Assembly: GCF_016592595.1 (NCBI RefSeq)
Contig: NZ_AP012977.1
Span: 992,001 to 1,056,000, forward strand
Source of the DNA: Abyssogena phaseoliformis symbiont OG214
GTDB lineage: Bacteria > Pseudomonadota > Gammaproteobacteria > PS1 > Pseudothioglobaceae
DNA: 64,000 nt
Direction: 5' to 3'
A model generated the notes under the pieces. It saw only the letters and a list, made by a program, of their open reading frames with translations, was not told where the DNA came from and searched no databases. How positions within the stretch are numbered: position 1 is the stretch's first letter; every line of letters starts with the position of its first letter. Of the stretch, positions 41,227 to 51,759 are shown piece by piece. The position numbers and the translations under genes were made by a program.

Positions 41227-42012
41227 ATGATGATGACTGACACACCACTGGTAATTGCAGGAAAAACTTACCACTCTCGCTTGCTGGTTGGCTCAGGAAA
41301 ATACAAAGATTTAACACAAACAAAACTAGCAACTGAAGCTGCTGAAGCTGATATTATTACCATTGCCATTCGTCGAACCAACATCGGACAGGATAAGAAC
41401 GAGCCAAATTTATTAGATGTTATCTCACCAGATAAATACACCATTTTACCCAACACTGCAGGTTGCTATAGCGCCAAAGATGCCGTACGCACATGCCAAT
41501 TAGCACGTGAACTTTTGGGCGGACATAATTTGGTTAAATTAGAAGTATTAGGCGATGAAAAAACACTCTATCCTAATATTGTTGAAACCCTATCTGCTGC
41601 ACAAACCTTGGTTAATGATGGTTTTGATGTCATGGTTTATACCAGTGATGACCCAATCATTGCCAAAGAATTAGAACGCATCGGCTGTTGCGCCATCATG
41701 CCGCTTGCCTCACTCATCGGCTCAGGCCAAGGCATTGCCAACCCAGCAAACATTAAACTCATCAAAGAACACGCCAACATACCCGTACTGGTTGATGCAG
41801 GCATTGGTTGCGCCTCAGATGCCGCCAAGGCCATGGAACTAGGTTGCGATGGTGTACTCATGAACTCAGCCATTGCCAATGCCGCCAACCCAATTCTAAT
41901 GGCAAGTGCTATGAAACACGCCATCATTGCAGGGCGTGAATCTTTCCTTGCAGGCAGGATGATGAAAAAGGCTTACGCCTCAGCCTCATCCCCCATAGAA
42001 AATTTAATTTAA
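41227..42012 (+). CDS. thiG: Thiazole synthase
   Basis: Forms the thiazole phosphate of thiamine from deoxyxylulose phosphate, dehydroglycine and ThiS thiocarboxylate. It is 261 aa. It begins [23 protein letters not shown], with [34 protein letters not shown] and [28 protein letters not shown] in the usual order of the TIM barrel. It stands alone after tRNA-Ser; thiS and other thiamine genes are not in the window. Two ATG codons follow the first, so the exact start is uncertain by two residues. Confidence 0.96.
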   Translation: MMMTDTPLVIAGKTYHSRLLVGSGKYKDLTQTKLATEAAEADIITIAIRRTNIGQDKNEPNLLDVISPDKYTILPNTAGCYSAKDAVRTCQLARELLGGHNLVKLEVLGDEKTLYPNIVETLSAAQTLVNDGFDVMVYTSDDPIIAKELERIGCCAIMPLASLIGSGQGIANPANIKLIKEHANIPVLVDAGIGCASDAAKAMELGCDGVLMNSAIANAANPILMASAMKHAIIAGRESFLAGRMMKKAYASASSPIENLI

Positions 42013-42165
42013 GTTGCTTAATAACTGAGAGAAAACAACATACAAGCCAACGAAAATAAAATATCTTAATTAAAAAAATTTAATACTTGTGTCATTTTAT
42101 TTTTGAAAAAATACGGTCAAAATAGAAGGTTTTTTATAACTATAAGTTATTACTTTTAAATGAAT

Positions 42166-44051
42166 TTATAAAATATAAGGGTAACGCTCCCTTATCCGAT
42201 TGGATGAATGTTTTTTTATAAAACTAAATAATCTCTTTCTAAATAACAAGTCATTGGCCTTCTTTGCAAAACCATGACCTTCGTCATATTCATAATATTC
42301 TATATCAAACACCATTCTTTTCTAATTTTTAGACTAATTTTCTTGATTGTTCTACATGTACTCTTGGGTCATGTACTCCCTGATGAGCTTGAATGGGTAT
42401 GGAAATTTTATCAACATGATACAAAGGTGATACTTTCTTGTTTTTTCCTATGCTCTTTTCTGGGTCAAAGCCAAGCTCTGTTATGAAATAATTTTTTGCT
42501 ATGGGGCATGCTGTTTATAAAATCTCTCCTTTCTGTAGAGCCAAATATATCAATTACAGCATCAAATTCTTCTGGATATTGCTTCACACAGTGAATAGAA
42601 CGGAAAAGCCTCTGAATGACCCGCCAAGTAATAGCTTGGGTCTTTTTTGTATAAAATCCAATATGGCTGTGTAATCAGCAACAGCTAAAATATCTTTGAT
42701 ATGGGCACCACCCCAGTCTCCATTATCCATAAATTTTTTACCAAAACCACTAGAGCCGCGAGTATTCGGAGTAACCACCACAAAACCTTGATTGGTAATT
42801 TGTTATTTTAATCCAGAATATCTTGCATCATCATGATCTTGTGGGCCAACATGCGCCCAAACAAGCATGAGAAGTGGATGTTCCTTTGTGGCATTTTTTG
42901 GTCTTAAAATATGGGTTGGTATTTTTGTACCATCAAAACTTGTTACAAAAAAAGAGCTGTATCTTGCGAATGCACCATCTGGCAATCCTGTTTTATCTGT
43001 ATTATAAAATATATTCATTTTTCTATTTTTATATAGACTCCACTCGGCTGGCTTGCCATCTTCTCTTGCAACCAAAATCGCCTTATCTGTTCGCTCTGAT
43101 AAAACAATGTGAGTTATGGGTTTTTTAGACTTAATTTTTATATTACTCCATCCATTTTTAGACAATTGATATAATGCCATTTAGGGTCCTAAATCTTCTC
43201 TATATAGTATCGACATCAATCCATCTGAAGTGAGAGATAATTCTGATATATTTTTTGTTATGCCAAGCCCGACATGTTCTAATTTACCATGTGGCGTTGT
43301 TTTCCAGACTTGAAAAATATCACTTTTGTAATTTGATATAAAATACAAAGTATTTCCAAGCCAAATGGCACTGTCTACAATTACATCTTTTTCTTTGAGT
43401 AGCCACTTAAATTTTCTTGTTTCTAGATTAAGCATTCCTAAATATTGTTCATCATTACTAACAATTTTTACAATATCCATCCATTTTTTGTTTTGACTCT
43501 TACCATGAGTTGTAATAATGTCTTTGTCTGTTGTTCTAAAGAATGCTTTTGATTTTCCTGTTTTTAAATCTGTGATAAAAATACTTGCTGGACCCCAAAT
43601 AACCAAGCTTCTTGAACTATATATCGACTTTTCATCTTGAGAAAAGACAATACCGTCATCAAAATACCCTTCAGGAGTTACAACCTGCTCTTTTTGAGTT
43701 TTTGTATCGAAAATATGTAATTTATTGAGCTCGTTGCCAACATTATCAACGTTGTAAGCAATATACCTCCCATTAGGACTTACATCTAACTCTGAAAATT
43801 TACCTTCGATATCTATGAGTTTTGCTTCTTTTTTGTTGTAAGGTTAATTCTCACAACGCTTCGCTTACCATCAAAAGCTTTTTTGCTAAAAAAACTAATT
43901 TTCCGTCTTGACTAAACAACATGGTAATTATGTCTACCTTGTCATATGCCCAAATATCGTATTTTTCATTAGCCTGTAGACTCTGGCCATAAAATATGAC
44001 AATAGATATTGCAATAAAAATTGACATTGTTTTACTGAAATAATATTTCAT
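42166..44051 (-). pseudogene. S9 family (prolyl oligopeptidase-like) peptidase, degraded
   Basis: An N-terminal signal segment (MKYYFSKTMSIFIAISIVIFYG) is followed by beta-propeller pieces at 43181-43850. The catalytic domain comes next: HILRPKNATKEHPLLMLVWAHVGPQDHDD at about 42830-42910, TPNTRGSSGFGKKFMDNGDWGG, and LLGGSFRGFSVL in place of the usual GGS(Y/F)GG. The C terminus (VHDPRVHVEQSRKL, GFCKEG region) is in other frames and ends at 42166. At least five breaks are visible. It was once an exported peptidase. Confidence 0.85.
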
Positions 44052-44125
44052 TCCCCGCTCCTTATTTGATGTATTTTTTAGATACTTGATAATAAATTAA
44101 TCTACCGTGTTGCCACGATTGCTAC

Positions 44126-44296
44126 TTAATAATCTCCTTGAGTACAATACACTTCTAGGAGGTACTTATAACCATTTTGTTTTATGAAATAGTTATCATT
44201 TTTAAAACCAATCATAGATATTCTTGATCTTAACTGAGACAATCCATAACCCAAAGCTTTTTGTTTAATTGGCACTAGCTTTTTTACATGTTGCAT
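44126..44296 (-). other. Possible small ORF or remnant, 56 codons
   Basis: The region 44052-44379 lies between the S9 peptidase remnant and the DUF6172 gene. It holds one sensible frame: MQHVKKLVPIKQKALGYGL, then SQLRSRISMIGFKNDNYF and a C-terminal GYKYLLEVYCTQGDY. No ribosome-binding site or family was recognised. It may be the end of a larger lost gene, because the frame is open further upstream. Confidence 0.3.
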
Positions 44297-44379
44297 GTGC
44301 AAACTGGAGTTAATAATAAAAATGTAACTCTTGTTGTTTTAACAACTGTATTTAATTTGATGTCTGATAAATTCAGAAC

Positions 44380-44700
44380 TTAATCTAGAAAGTTTTCTTC
44401 CTCTTTTTCCTCTTCAAGTTTTTTAGTTCGTACACCAGGCTTGGACAGAACTTCTAAGAAAAAAGAATTCAAACCCTCTACATCAGCCTCTGAAATTACT
44501 TTGTTAATTTCAGAAACATGAATCACGCTACAAGAGGTCTCATCAGCACCATAGCGGCAATCAAAATCCCAAAAATCTACCTCTTCAGGTCGTTTTTTAT
44601 TACGCTCACGCTTAATATATTTTTTAAGCTCGTATTTAATGGCTTCAACCACTCTGGGTCTTTGTTTTTTAGGGTGTGAAAAGCTGAATGTTTTTTTCAT
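44380..44700 (-). CDS. DUF6172-like conserved hypothetical protein
   Basis: 106 aa from the ATG at 44700 (MKKTFSFSHPKKQRPRVVEAIKYELKKY). The basic N terminus, EVDFWDFDCRYG segment and acidic tail are typical of this small conserved family. An extra in-frame start 21 bp upstream would add MLLSRHV and is less likely. Function unknown; the mix of Lys/Arg and acidic residues suggests a nucleic-acid or protein-binding role, which is inference only. Confidence 0.75.
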   Translation of the reverse strand: MKKTFSFSHPKKQRPRVVEAIKYELKKYIKRERNKKRPEEVDFWDFDCRYGADETSCSVIHVSEINKVISEADVEGLNSFFLEVLSKPGVRTKKLEEEKEEENFLD

Positions 44701-44774
44701 GACGTGTCTAGATAATAGCAAGAGGTTGATTATATTGTATTATCAAGTTGTCTTACAAACTATAAAATAGATTC

Positions 44775-45884
44775 ATGGATTTTTCACAAAAATTATCAAA
44801 TCTTAAGCAAAGCCATCTTTATCGCTCAAGAAAAATATCTGAAAATACACAAAATACTCAGATGATTATTAATGGAAAATCGTTAATGAATTTTTGTTCA
44901 AATGATTATCTATCGCTTGCCAGCCATCCACAAGTTAAAGAGGCGTTCAAACAAGGGGTTGATAAATTTGGCGTTGGTGCTGGCGCATCACACTTGATTA
45001 GCGGGCATACATCGGCACATCAGGCGCTAGAAGAGGCATTAGCTGATTATACGGGGCAGAAAAAAGCCCTATTGTTTTCAACAGGCTATATGGCAAATAT
45101 TGGGGTATTTTCTGCACTTAAAGATGAGCTTGATTGGGTCTTGCAAGACAAGCTTAACCATGCCTCACTCATTGATGCTAATCATTTAATTGGCTTGCCA
45201 CTTCAGCGCTATTTGCATAATGATGTTGAATCATTGAAGAAAAAAATAGGCAAACAAACTGGATGTGGATTAATTGCGACTGATAACGTCTTTAGTATGG
45301 ATGGTGATCGGGCTGATATTAAAGGCCTTGAAAGAATTGTGAAAAAATCTAGTGCGCTTTTAATGCAGGATGATGCACATGGATTTGGTGTGTTCAAGCC
45401 AACCATTCCAAAAAATTCGATTTACATGGCAACACTAGGCAAGGCTGCAGGCACGATGGGAGCATTTGTAACTAGTGGCGAGGATTTGATTGATTTTTTA
45501 ATCCAAAAATCACGCCCTTATATTTATACCACAGCAATTGCACCCGCTTTGTGTGTTGCCACGCTAAAAAGCTTAGAACTGATTAAAGAGGGTGAGCAAA
45601 ACGCTAAATTATTAGCCAATATTCGTTATTTTCAGAACCTTTTTAAAACGTTAAATCTACCCATGACAAATTCTAATAGTGCCATTCAGACATTTATTGT
45701 GGGTAGTAGCGAAAAGGCAATTCACCTTTCAAAAGAATTACTAAGTGCAGGCTTTTATGTCAGTGCCATTCGCCCACCGACTGTACCAAAAGACACAGCG
45801 CGTTTAAGAATAACACTAAGTGCCAACCATACACAAAGCCAAATTAAACAACTGCTCACCCAACTTAAACATGCTATACAATAA
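44775..45884 (+). CDS. bioF: 8-amino-7-oxononanoate synthase
   Basis: PLP enzyme joining pimeloyl-ACP (or -CoA) and alanine in biotin synthesis, 369 aa. FCSNDYLSLASHPQV is at about residues 40-54, GAGASHLISGHTSAHQALEEALA at about 75-97, DDAHGFGVF contains the cofactor-binding Asp and His, and the PLP lysine is in ATLGKAAGTMGAF. The stop overlaps the start of bioH. Confidence 0.96.
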   Translation: MDFSQKLSNLKQSHLYRSRKISENTQNTQMIINGKSLMNFCSNDYLSLASHPQVKEAFKQGVDKFGVGAGASHLISGHTSAHQALEEALADYTGQKKALLFSTGYMANIGVFSALKDELDWVLQDKLNHASLIDANHLIGLPLQRYLHNDVESLKKKIGKQTGCGLIATDNVFSMDGDRADIKGLERIVKKSSALLMQDDAHGFGVFKPTIPKNSIYMATLGKAAGTMGAFVTSGEDLIDFLIQKSRPYIYTTAIAPALCVATLKSLELIKEGEQNAKLLANIRYFQNLFKTLNLPMTNSNSAIQTFIVGSSEKAIHLSKELLSAGFYVSAIRPPTVPKDTARLRITLSANHTQSQIKQLLTQLKHAIQ

Positions 45885-46707
45885 CACACAAGGTATTGGG
45901 GTTGACTTGGTGGTACTTCATGGCTGGGGGTTTAATTCAGAGTTGTTTAACGCTTTGATTGATGATTACAAAAATCAATACCGTATTACAAAAATTGATT
46001 TACCTGGACATGGCAGGAGTGCTAATGTTGATGGCGGACTTGATGAATGGTGTGATGAAATTATCAAAATTTTACCAAAAAATCCTATTTTATTGGGCTG
46101 GTCATTGGGTGGATTGCTTGCGATTAAAATTGCCAGTAAAATAACCATATCAAGGCTTATTCTTATTGCGTCAACACCTAGTTTTATCCAAACAAGCAGC
46201 TGGGAATTTGGTATAGATGCGGATAATTTTGAGCAATTTTCAAGTGCTTTACAATTGAATTTATCTAAAGGTTTAAAACGCTTTATTAGCCTACAAACTA
46301 AAGACAAGTCAAAGCTTAAAGCGCTGAATAAAGCCATTGAACAATACCCAGCAACAACACAAGCACTTAATCAGGGCTTGGAAATCTTACTCAATACAGA
46401 TTTAAATAATCAATTTAAAAAACTAGCCATACCAATAGAAGTAATACTGGGTAAATATGACACCTTAGTGCCCGTTAAAATCAGCCATTGGTATCATCAA
46501 AACAACATCAAAACTTATGTGTTAGATGCTGGACATTTGCCTTTTTTACATCAAGATTTTGCCCTGCCCCAATGCTTAAAGTTAAGTATAATCCGAGCAA
46601 TACTTAACTTCGGAGAAACTGATGAGTGCACTAGTGGGTGTTATTATGGGGTCAAAATCAGATTGGCCAACCATGAAAAATGCAGTGGATATTCTCAAAG
46701 AACTTGA
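45871..46707 (+). CDS. bioH: Pimeloyl-ACP methyl ester esterase
   Basis: Alpha/beta-hydrolase that frees pimeloyl-ACP from its methyl ester. The start at 45871 ([26 protein letters not shown]) overlaps the bioF stop by 14 bp; a longer start lies inside bioF. The nucleophile elbow is LLGWSLGG, the acid is in LGKYDTLVP, and the catalytic His in [10 protein letters not shown]. About 40 residues after that His form an unusual tail that overlaps the start of purE by 86 bp, whereas family members end soon after the His helix. The tail is probably a frame extension after loss of the original stop. Confidence 0.88.
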   Translation: MLYNNTQGIGVDLVVLHGWGFNSELFNALIDDYKNQYRITKIDLPGHGRSANVDGGLDEWCDEIIKILPKNPILLGWSLGGLLAIKIASKITISRLILIASTPSFIQTSSWEFGIDADNFEQFSSALQLNLSKGLKRFISLQTKDKSKLKALNKAIEQYPATTQALNQGLEILLNTDLNNQFKKLAIPIEVILGKYDTLVPVKISHWYHQNNIKTYVLDAGHLPFLHQDFALPQCLKLSIIRAILNFGETDECTSGCYYGVKIRLANHEKCSGYSQRT

Positions 46708-47110
46708 CGTACCACATGAGGTTAAGGTGGTTTCTGCACATCGCACTCCTGATTTAATGTTTGAGTATGCATCCAGTGCGCTTGAGCGCGGGCTTAAAGT
46801 CATTATTGCAGGTGCTGGCGGTGCTGCACATTTGCCAGGTATGGTCGCAGCCAAAACCATTGTGCCAGTGTTAGGCGTGCCTGTTCAATCACATGCACTT
46901 AGTGGTCAAGACTCTTTGCTGTCCATTGCTCAAATGCCTGGCGGTATTCCTGTTGGTACATTAGCTATTGGTGAAGCGGGTGCTAAAAATGCAGGTATTT
47001 TAGCGGCGCAAATTATTGGTAATGAAAACCAAACCATCAGAGATGCAGTGGCTGCTTTTAGAGCCGAACAAACTCAGGATGTTTTAGACAATCCCAACCC
47101 ACGGGATTAA
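46622..47110 (+). CDS. purE: 5-(carboxyamino)imidazole ribonucleotide mutase
   Basis: Converts N5-CAIR to CAIR in purine synthesis, 162 aa. It starts [20 protein letters not shown] with the conserved GSxSDW motif, and contains [15 protein letters not shown] and [25 protein letters not shown]. purK follows after 3 bp. The start is shared with the tail of bioH in another frame. Confidence 0.97.
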   Translation: MSALVGVIMGSKSDWPTMKNAVDILKELDVPHEVKVVSAHRTPDLMFEYASSALERGLKVIIAGAGGAAHLPGMVAAKTIVPVLGVPVQSHALSGQDSLLSIAQMPGGIPVGTLAIGEAGAKNAGILAAQIIGNENQTIRDAVAAFRAEQTQDVLDNPNPRD

Positions 47111-47113
47111 CGG

Positions 47114-48205
47114 ATGAAAGTTGGCATATTAGGTGCAGGTCAGTTGGGTAGAATGCTGGCTATTTCTGGCTATCCGCTAAATCATCAGTTTGGTTTTTCT
47201 GGTAATACACATGATGAGCCGTCCTCTTTACTAGGGCATATGTTCGCGCAGCAAGACAGCACTAATAATATTGACTCTTTAGTGAATTTTGCTGATGTTA
47301 TTACTTTTGAAAGTGAGAACACTAAGGTTGAAATTGTTAAAAACATTAACAAAAAAATACCTGTTTATCCTAATGAAAAATCCTTATTTATTACACAGCA
47401 CCGTGGTCGGGAAAAAGTCTTATTTAACCAATTAAACATTCCTTGTGCACCCTACCAAATAATAAACACTCTTAAAGATTTAAAAACAGCAATTGACACA
47501 ATTGGTCTACCCGCTATTTTAAAAACTTCCATGGAAGGCTATGATGGCAAAGGTCAATTTTTAATACATCATCAAGGCCAAATTAATGACGCTTGGAAAA
47601 GCATGAAGGGTGTTGAATCAATTTTGGAAGGGTTTATAAATTTCAAACGTGAGCTGTCTTTAATTGCTGTTCGTGGTATTGATAATAGCCATAAATACTA
47701 CCCACTGGTTGAAAACACACATCATCAGGGTATTTTAAGGCTAACCATTGCACCTGCTCAAAATATTAATAAACAGGTTCAAGAAACAGCGCAACATTAC
47801 ATGCAAACTTTGCTTGATGGGATGAATTACGTTGGTGTGCTTACTATTGAACTGTTTGAAACTGAAACTGGCTTGGTGGTTAATGAAATGGCACCAAGGG
47901 TACACAATTCTGGACATTGGAGTATTGAAGGGGCTAATACCTCACAATTTGAAAATCACATCCGTGCCATCACTGGTATGCCACTTGGCAACACCATGCC
48001 AAGACATCCATTTTGTGCAATGATTAATATCATTGGTGAACTTGGCGATATTGATACTGTGCTTAAAATGCCAAATGCACACCTGCATTTATACAACAAA
48101 TCTGAACGCAAAAACCGAAAACTCGGTCATATTAATATTATTGCCAATTCTCAAGTTGAGTTAGATGAGAGCATTGCAAAATTAAAAGACTTTTTACCTC
48201 AATAA
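47114..48205 (+). CDS. purK: 5-(carboxyamino)imidazole ribonucleotide synthase
   Basis: ATP-grasp enzyme making N5-CAIR from AIR, bicarbonate and ATP. It is 363 aa, close to E. coli PurK (355). The N-terminal motif GILGAGQLGRMLA is at residues 3-15, KTSMEGYDGKGQF lies in the ATP-grasp domain, and VNEMAPRVHNSGHWSIEGANTSQFENH is the classic C-terminal signature. It forms an operon with purE. Confidence 0.97.
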   Translation: MKVGILGAGQLGRMLAISGYPLNHQFGFSGNTHDEPSSLLGHMFAQQDSTNNIDSLVNFADVITFESENTKVEIVKNINKKIPVYPNEKSLFITQHRGREKVLFNQLNIPCAPYQIINTLKDLKTAIDTIGLPAILKTSMEGYDGKGQFLIHHQGQINDAWKSMKGVESILEGFINFKRELSLIAVRGIDNSHKYYPLVENTHHQGILRLTIAPAQNINKQVQETAQHYMQTLLDGMNYVGVLTIELFETETGLVVNEMAPRVHNSGHWSIEGANTSQFENHIRAITGMPLGNTMPRHPFCAMINIIGELGDIDTVLKMPNAHLHLYNKSERKNRKLGHINIIANSQVELDESIAKLKDFLPQ

Positions 48206-48208
48206 GTA

Positions 48209-48583
48209 TTAGCCAAAATGCTTATTTAAGTAGGCACTAATCTCATCAGATTCAAACATCCACTGAATTTCATTACCATTAGTAATCTTTAAGCAAGGCA
48301 CTTGAACTTTACCTGTTTCTTGTTGCATTTCATCTCGAAACTCACTACCAATGGTTTGTGCATTACGCGTAACAATGTTTAGGTTTAATCGTCTAATCGC
48401 TCGACGGGTTTTGATGCAAAATGGACAACCAAAAAACTGATACAACTCAATACTGGTAGTTTTCTTATCCACTTTTTGCTGCTGTTCACTAGTACGCTTA
48501 ATCTTGCTAACTGGAATTAGCCAACTAATAAAAGCAATAATAGCGCCTAAGCCGTTTCTCAATCCTTTTAATAAAAATTTCAT
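48209..48583 (-). CDS. Membrane-anchored glutaredoxin-like protein
   Basis: 124 aa. One N-terminal hydrophobic segment (about residues 8-25) is followed by a thioredoxin-fold domain with [20 protein letters not shown], the CPFC active site at about residues 53-56, and VPCLKI as the cis-Pro strand. It likely works as a glutathione-linked disulfide reductase at the membrane. Its start overlaps the stop of folD by ATGA, so it is co-translated with folD. Confidence 0.85.
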   Translation of the reverse strand: MKFLLKGLRNGLGAIIAFISWLIPVSKIKRTSEQQQKVDKKTTSIELYQFFGCPFCIKTRRAIRRLNLNIVTRNAQTIGSEFRDEMQQETGKVQVPCLKITNGNEIQWMFESDEISAYLNKHFG

Positions 48584-49413
48584 ATTTTTGCCTCATATGC
48601 GGTTAATGTATTCTCTAATAAGGTAGCAATGGTCATTGGCCCGACACCGCCTGGTACTGGTGTAATCCAACCGGCAACTCGCTTAACAAACTCAAAATCA
48701 ACATCGCCAACTAAGTGACCATTATCCAATCGATTAATACCTACGTCAATCACAATGGCGCCTGGTTTAATCCAGTCACCTTGAATCATCTTAGCAATGC
48801 CAACTGCAACAACAACAATATCTGCTTGCTTTAACTTACTAGAAATATTTTTGGTTTTGCTATTGCAAATGGTAACTGTTGCTTGAGCATTTAACAACTC
48901 GCACGCCATCGGACGACCAACAATATTAGATGCACCTACTACCACGCAATTTTTACCCACTAAATCCACCCTAGTAGTCTCAAGCATTGTCATCACACCC
49001 TTAGGCGTACATGGACGTAAAAAAGGCTTATTTTGCATCAGTTTGCCAATATTTTCACTGTGAAAACCGTCTACATCCTTTTTAGGTGAGATGGCTTCAA
49101 TCACTAGATTAGTATCTAAATGTTTAGGTAGTGGTAATTGCACCAAAATGCCATCAATTTTATCACTATTGTTCAAACGCTCAATTTCAGATAATAATTC
49201 TACTTGAGTGGTATTGGCAGGCTTGTTAATTTTTTCTGAATAAAAACCCACCTCTTTACAGGCGTTGTTTTTATTGCGAATATAAACTGCTGAGGCAGGG
49301 TCGTTGCCAACTAAAATAACTGCCAGTCCTGGTTTTCTATCAAGCGTGTCAACTTTTAATTTAATGCTTGCTCGTAAATTCTGTGCAATTTGTTTGCCAT
49401 CAATAATGTTCAT
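48580..49413 (-). CDS. folD: Bifunctional methylenetetrahydrofolate dehydrogenase/cyclohydrolase
   Basis: Interconverts methylene-, methenyl- and formyl-THF. It is 277 aa. [21 protein letters not shown] is at about residues 28-48, [12 protein letters not shown] at about 90-101, and [14 protein letters not shown] is the NADP site. It ends with the [24 protein letters not shown] signature. It is downstream of kdsB by 3 bp. With metF and gcvP it represents C1 metabolism. Confidence 0.97.
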   Translation of the reverse strand: MNIIDGKQIAQNLRASIKLKVDTLDRKPGLAVILVGNDPASAVYIRNKNNACKEVGFYSEKINKPANTTQVELLSEIERLNNSDKIDGILVQLPLPKHLDTNLVIEAISPKKDVDGFHSENIGKLMQNKPFLRPCTPKGVMTMLETTRVDLVGKNCVVVGASNIVGRPMACELLNAQATVTICNSKTKNISSKLKQADIVVVAVGIAKMIQGDWIKPGAIVIDVGINRLDNGHLVGDVDFEFVKRVAGWITPVPGGVGPMTIATLLENTLTAYEAKI

Positions 49414-49416
49414 AGT

Positions 49417-50151
49417 TCAGCTCAACTCTTTTCTTACTTTATCTAAATCACGTTGCGTATCAACACTATGTCCAATGCTAGCGCAAACCAACGCCACATG
49501 AATATCAAACCCTTCGTTAAGCACGATTAATTGTTCCAATTTTTCAACTTGCTCATATGAAGAACTGTCCATGGTTAAGTATTGTTTGATAAATCTTGCT
49601 CGATAAGCGTATATACCAACGTGTTTAAAACACAATTTTAAATCAAAATCCTTTGCTTCTCTAAAAAAAGGAATGGCGGCGCGTGAAAAATACAAAGCCT
49701 TGCCAACTTTATCAAAAACCACTTTAACGCAATTAGGGTCAAAATATTGCGCCTTATTAGTAATTTGCTCACACAAAGTTGCCATTTGCATAGGACTGGT
49801 TTCTAAGTTATTAGCCACTTGGTCGATCACACTTGGGTTTAGCATTGGCTCATCACCCTGCACATTAACGATAATTTCATCATCATCAATGTCTAATACC
49901 TCCAACACTTGTGCAATTCTTGAAGTGCCAGAAGTATGATATTCGTCAGTCATGCAAGTTAAAGCTCCAAAATCATTAGCAACTGCCTCAATGCGCTTAT
50001 CATCAGTTGCAATAATGACACGATTTGCACCACTATTGATTACATTTTCATAAGTTAATTGAATCAAAGGCTTGCCATGAATATCTTTAAGTAGTTTGGC
50101 TGGCAATCTGCTTGATGCATACCTAGCAGGGATAATAACAGAAAAATCCAT
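49417..50151 (-). CDS. kdsB: 3-deoxy-manno-octulosonate (Kdo) cytidylyltransferase
   Basis: Activates Kdo as CMP-Kdo for transfer to lipid A. It is 244 aa (E. coli 248). The motifs FSVIIPARYASSRLPAKLL (about residues 3-21), VNVQGDEPM and FKHVGIYAYRARFI are all present. Order lpxK - Trm112-like gene - kdsB is the usual gammaproteobacterial envelope cluster, with overlapping start and stop codons. Confidence 0.97.
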   Translation of the reverse strand: MDFSVIIPARYASSRLPAKLLKDIHGKPLIQLTYENVINSGANRVIIATDDKRIEAVANDFGALTCMTDEYHTSGTSRIAQVLEVLDIDDDEIIVNVQGDEPMLNPSVIDQVANNLETSPMQMATLCEQITNKAQYFDPNCVKVVFDKVGKALYFSRAAIPFFREAKDFDLKLCFKHVGIYAYRARFIKQYLTMDSSSYEQVEKLEQLIVLNEGFDIHVALVCASIGHSVDTQRDLDKVRKELS

Positions 50152-50330
50152 TACTTTTTATCAAAGCCTTGCTCTAATTGACGCGCCTCTTCAACTAGCA
50201 AAATTGGAATGCCGTCTTCAATTGGATAGGCTAAGTCACTCACTTCACAAATAAGCTCATTGCCTACTTGCTTAAGTGGGGCCTTGCTTTTAGGGCATAC
50301 TAATAATTTTAATAAGGCGTCGTCAATCAT
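50151..50330 (-). CDS. Trm112/YcaR-like small protein
   Basis: 59 aa protein: [20 protein letters not shown], then [21 protein letters not shown]. The [11 protein letters not shown] and [12 protein letters not shown] motifs define the Trm112/YcaR family; the family's usual second Cys pair is reduced here. Its ATG overlaps the lpxK stop (ATGA) and its TAA overlaps the kdsB start (TAATG). It corresponds to ycaR in E. coli; function there is unclear. Confidence 0.9.
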   Translation of the reverse strand: MIDDALLKLLVCPKSKAPLKQVGNELICEVSDLAYPIEDGIPILLVEEARQLEQGFDKK

Positions 50331-51274
50331 AATTTAGCGTCTAGTTTTTTTAAAAAATCATCGCTCAAATCAACCTCAACTTGCAAGTACCACATTTGAT
50401 TGTTTACGAATTGTCTACATTTTACACAATCCTTAGCAGTCATAAGAATTGGATGATTGTCTTCAAACGCTAAATCATTTTGTTGATAAGCATGATGGTC
50501 AGCAAATATATGGGGCTCTAAATTAATACCCAATCCGATTAATACATCAAAAAAACGTTGAGGATAGCCAATGCCAGCAACACCATGACAGTATTTACCT
50601 TTAAAATAATCCAGTGGTTTTTCCTCACCTGTTTTAACATTAACAAACATTTTTAATGCTAGTTCAGTGCTAAATTCACCTACACATAAGCCGGCATTAT
50701 TTATCACAAAATCAACACTTTTAAGTCTGGCAGTTGATTCTCTTAAAGGGCCTGATGGTAGGAAAAACCCATTGCCAAAACACCGAGTGCCGTCAACTAC
50801 AGCAATTTCTACATCTCTATCCATTTTGTAATGCTGCAAACCATCATCACTGATGATTAAATCAACCTGACATTGATTGATTAAATCCTTAACCGCCTTC
50901 GCTCTGTTCTTATTGACCATCACTGGCAAATCTGTTTGCAAGGCAATCAGTAACGGCTCGTCGCCCGATAAATGGGCGTTGGTGTCCTTATTCACTAATA
51001 AACTGCCCTGATGATGCACACCACCATAACCACGCGATACTATACCTACTTGCCTACCTTGTAGTTTAAAATACTGCGCCAATGCAATCACGATTGGCGT
51101 TTTCCCTGTACCGCCCACTGTAATATTACCCACCACAATCACAGGATATTTAAATTTTTGAACCTGAAAAAAATTAACTCGATAAAGCCATTTTCTAAGC
51201 ACTGATACCAAATAAAAAACACCTGAGATTGGCAACAGCAAATAATTAATAATACCTCGGGTGTTTAAATTCAT
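50327..51274 (-). CDS. lpxK: Tetraacyldisaccharide 4'-kinase
   Basis: Phosphorylates the lipid A precursor at the 4' position at the inner membrane. It is 315 aa. An N-terminal membrane-associated helix ([20 protein letters not shown], about residues 12-31) is followed by the Walker [16 protein letters not shown] (about 47-61) and [20 protein letters not shown]. It ends short of some homologues. No msbA gene adjoins it, unlike E. coli. Confidence 0.95.
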   Translation of the reverse strand: MNLNTRGIINYLLLPISGVFYLVSVLRKWLYRVNFFQVQKFKYPVIVVGNITVGGTGKTPIVIALAQYFKLQGRQVGIVSRGYGGVHHQGSLLVNKDTNAHLSGDEPLLIALQTDLPVMVNKNRAKAVKDLINQCQVDLIISDDGLQHYKMDRDVEIAVVDGTRCFGNGFFLPSGPLRESTARLKSVDFVINNAGLCVGEFSTELALKMFVNVKTGEEKPLDYFKGKYCHGVAGIGYPQRFFDVLIGLGINLEPHIFADHHAYQQNDLAFEDNHPILMTAKDCVKCRQFVNNQMWYLQVEVDLSDDFLKKLDAKL

Positions 51275-51280
51275 TATGGT

Positions 51281-51703
51281 CTAATACTCATTTTGAGTTT
51301 GATATTTTTTCTCGGTGAATTTCAATACTCCTGCAGCAGTAGATAATATCAAAATCGAGACAACCATAATGAGTAAATTAAACTTATCATTCGCCATCAA
51401 AGATTTCATATCAATGACTAAGAAACGAGTAATAGCCATAATGGCAATAAATATCAAAAAAATCACTGGCATTTTATGGGTTTTAAAATAAATACCCGTC
51501 ATCGCGCCTAACTCTAAATAAATAAAAGTAAAATATCTTTAAGTGATGCAAAGCCCGACTCATGCTGCATAATAATCAAATACTCATGAGCAGCTGACCA
51601 AACAATTGTTGCACCCACCACAAATAACCCTACAACATGGAATGTTTCAATAAGAATATCACCCAGTTTGATCAATTTTATCTTTCATTGTTGAATTAGC
51701 CAT
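51281..51703 (-). pseudogene. PsiE-like membrane protein, degraded
   Basis: It starts ATG at 51703 (MANSTMKDKIDQTG, then stop). The sense continues in another frame with LIKLGDILIETFHVVGLFVVGATIVWSAAHEYL, LKDILLLFIYLELGAM and then, in a third frame from about 51520, TGIYFKTHKMPVIFLIFIAIMAITRFLVIDMK. This is the PsiE family pattern (four helices). Two frameshifts are visible. The gene lies divergent from lolC. Confidence 0.8.
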
Positions 51704-51759
51704 ATATCCCCTTTATTTAGCCATTTATAAAGTGCTAATTATGACAAAATATCACCCTA

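Noticed and set aside
41070-41230. TPP riboswitch upstream of thiG
   Set aside because: The space is filled by tRNA-Ser; only 17 bp remain before thiG, too short for a riboswitch.
42274-42486. Plus-strand ORF of 70 codons
   Set aside because: It is antisense to the C-terminal part of the S9 peptidase remnant, which gives homologous sense on the minus strand.
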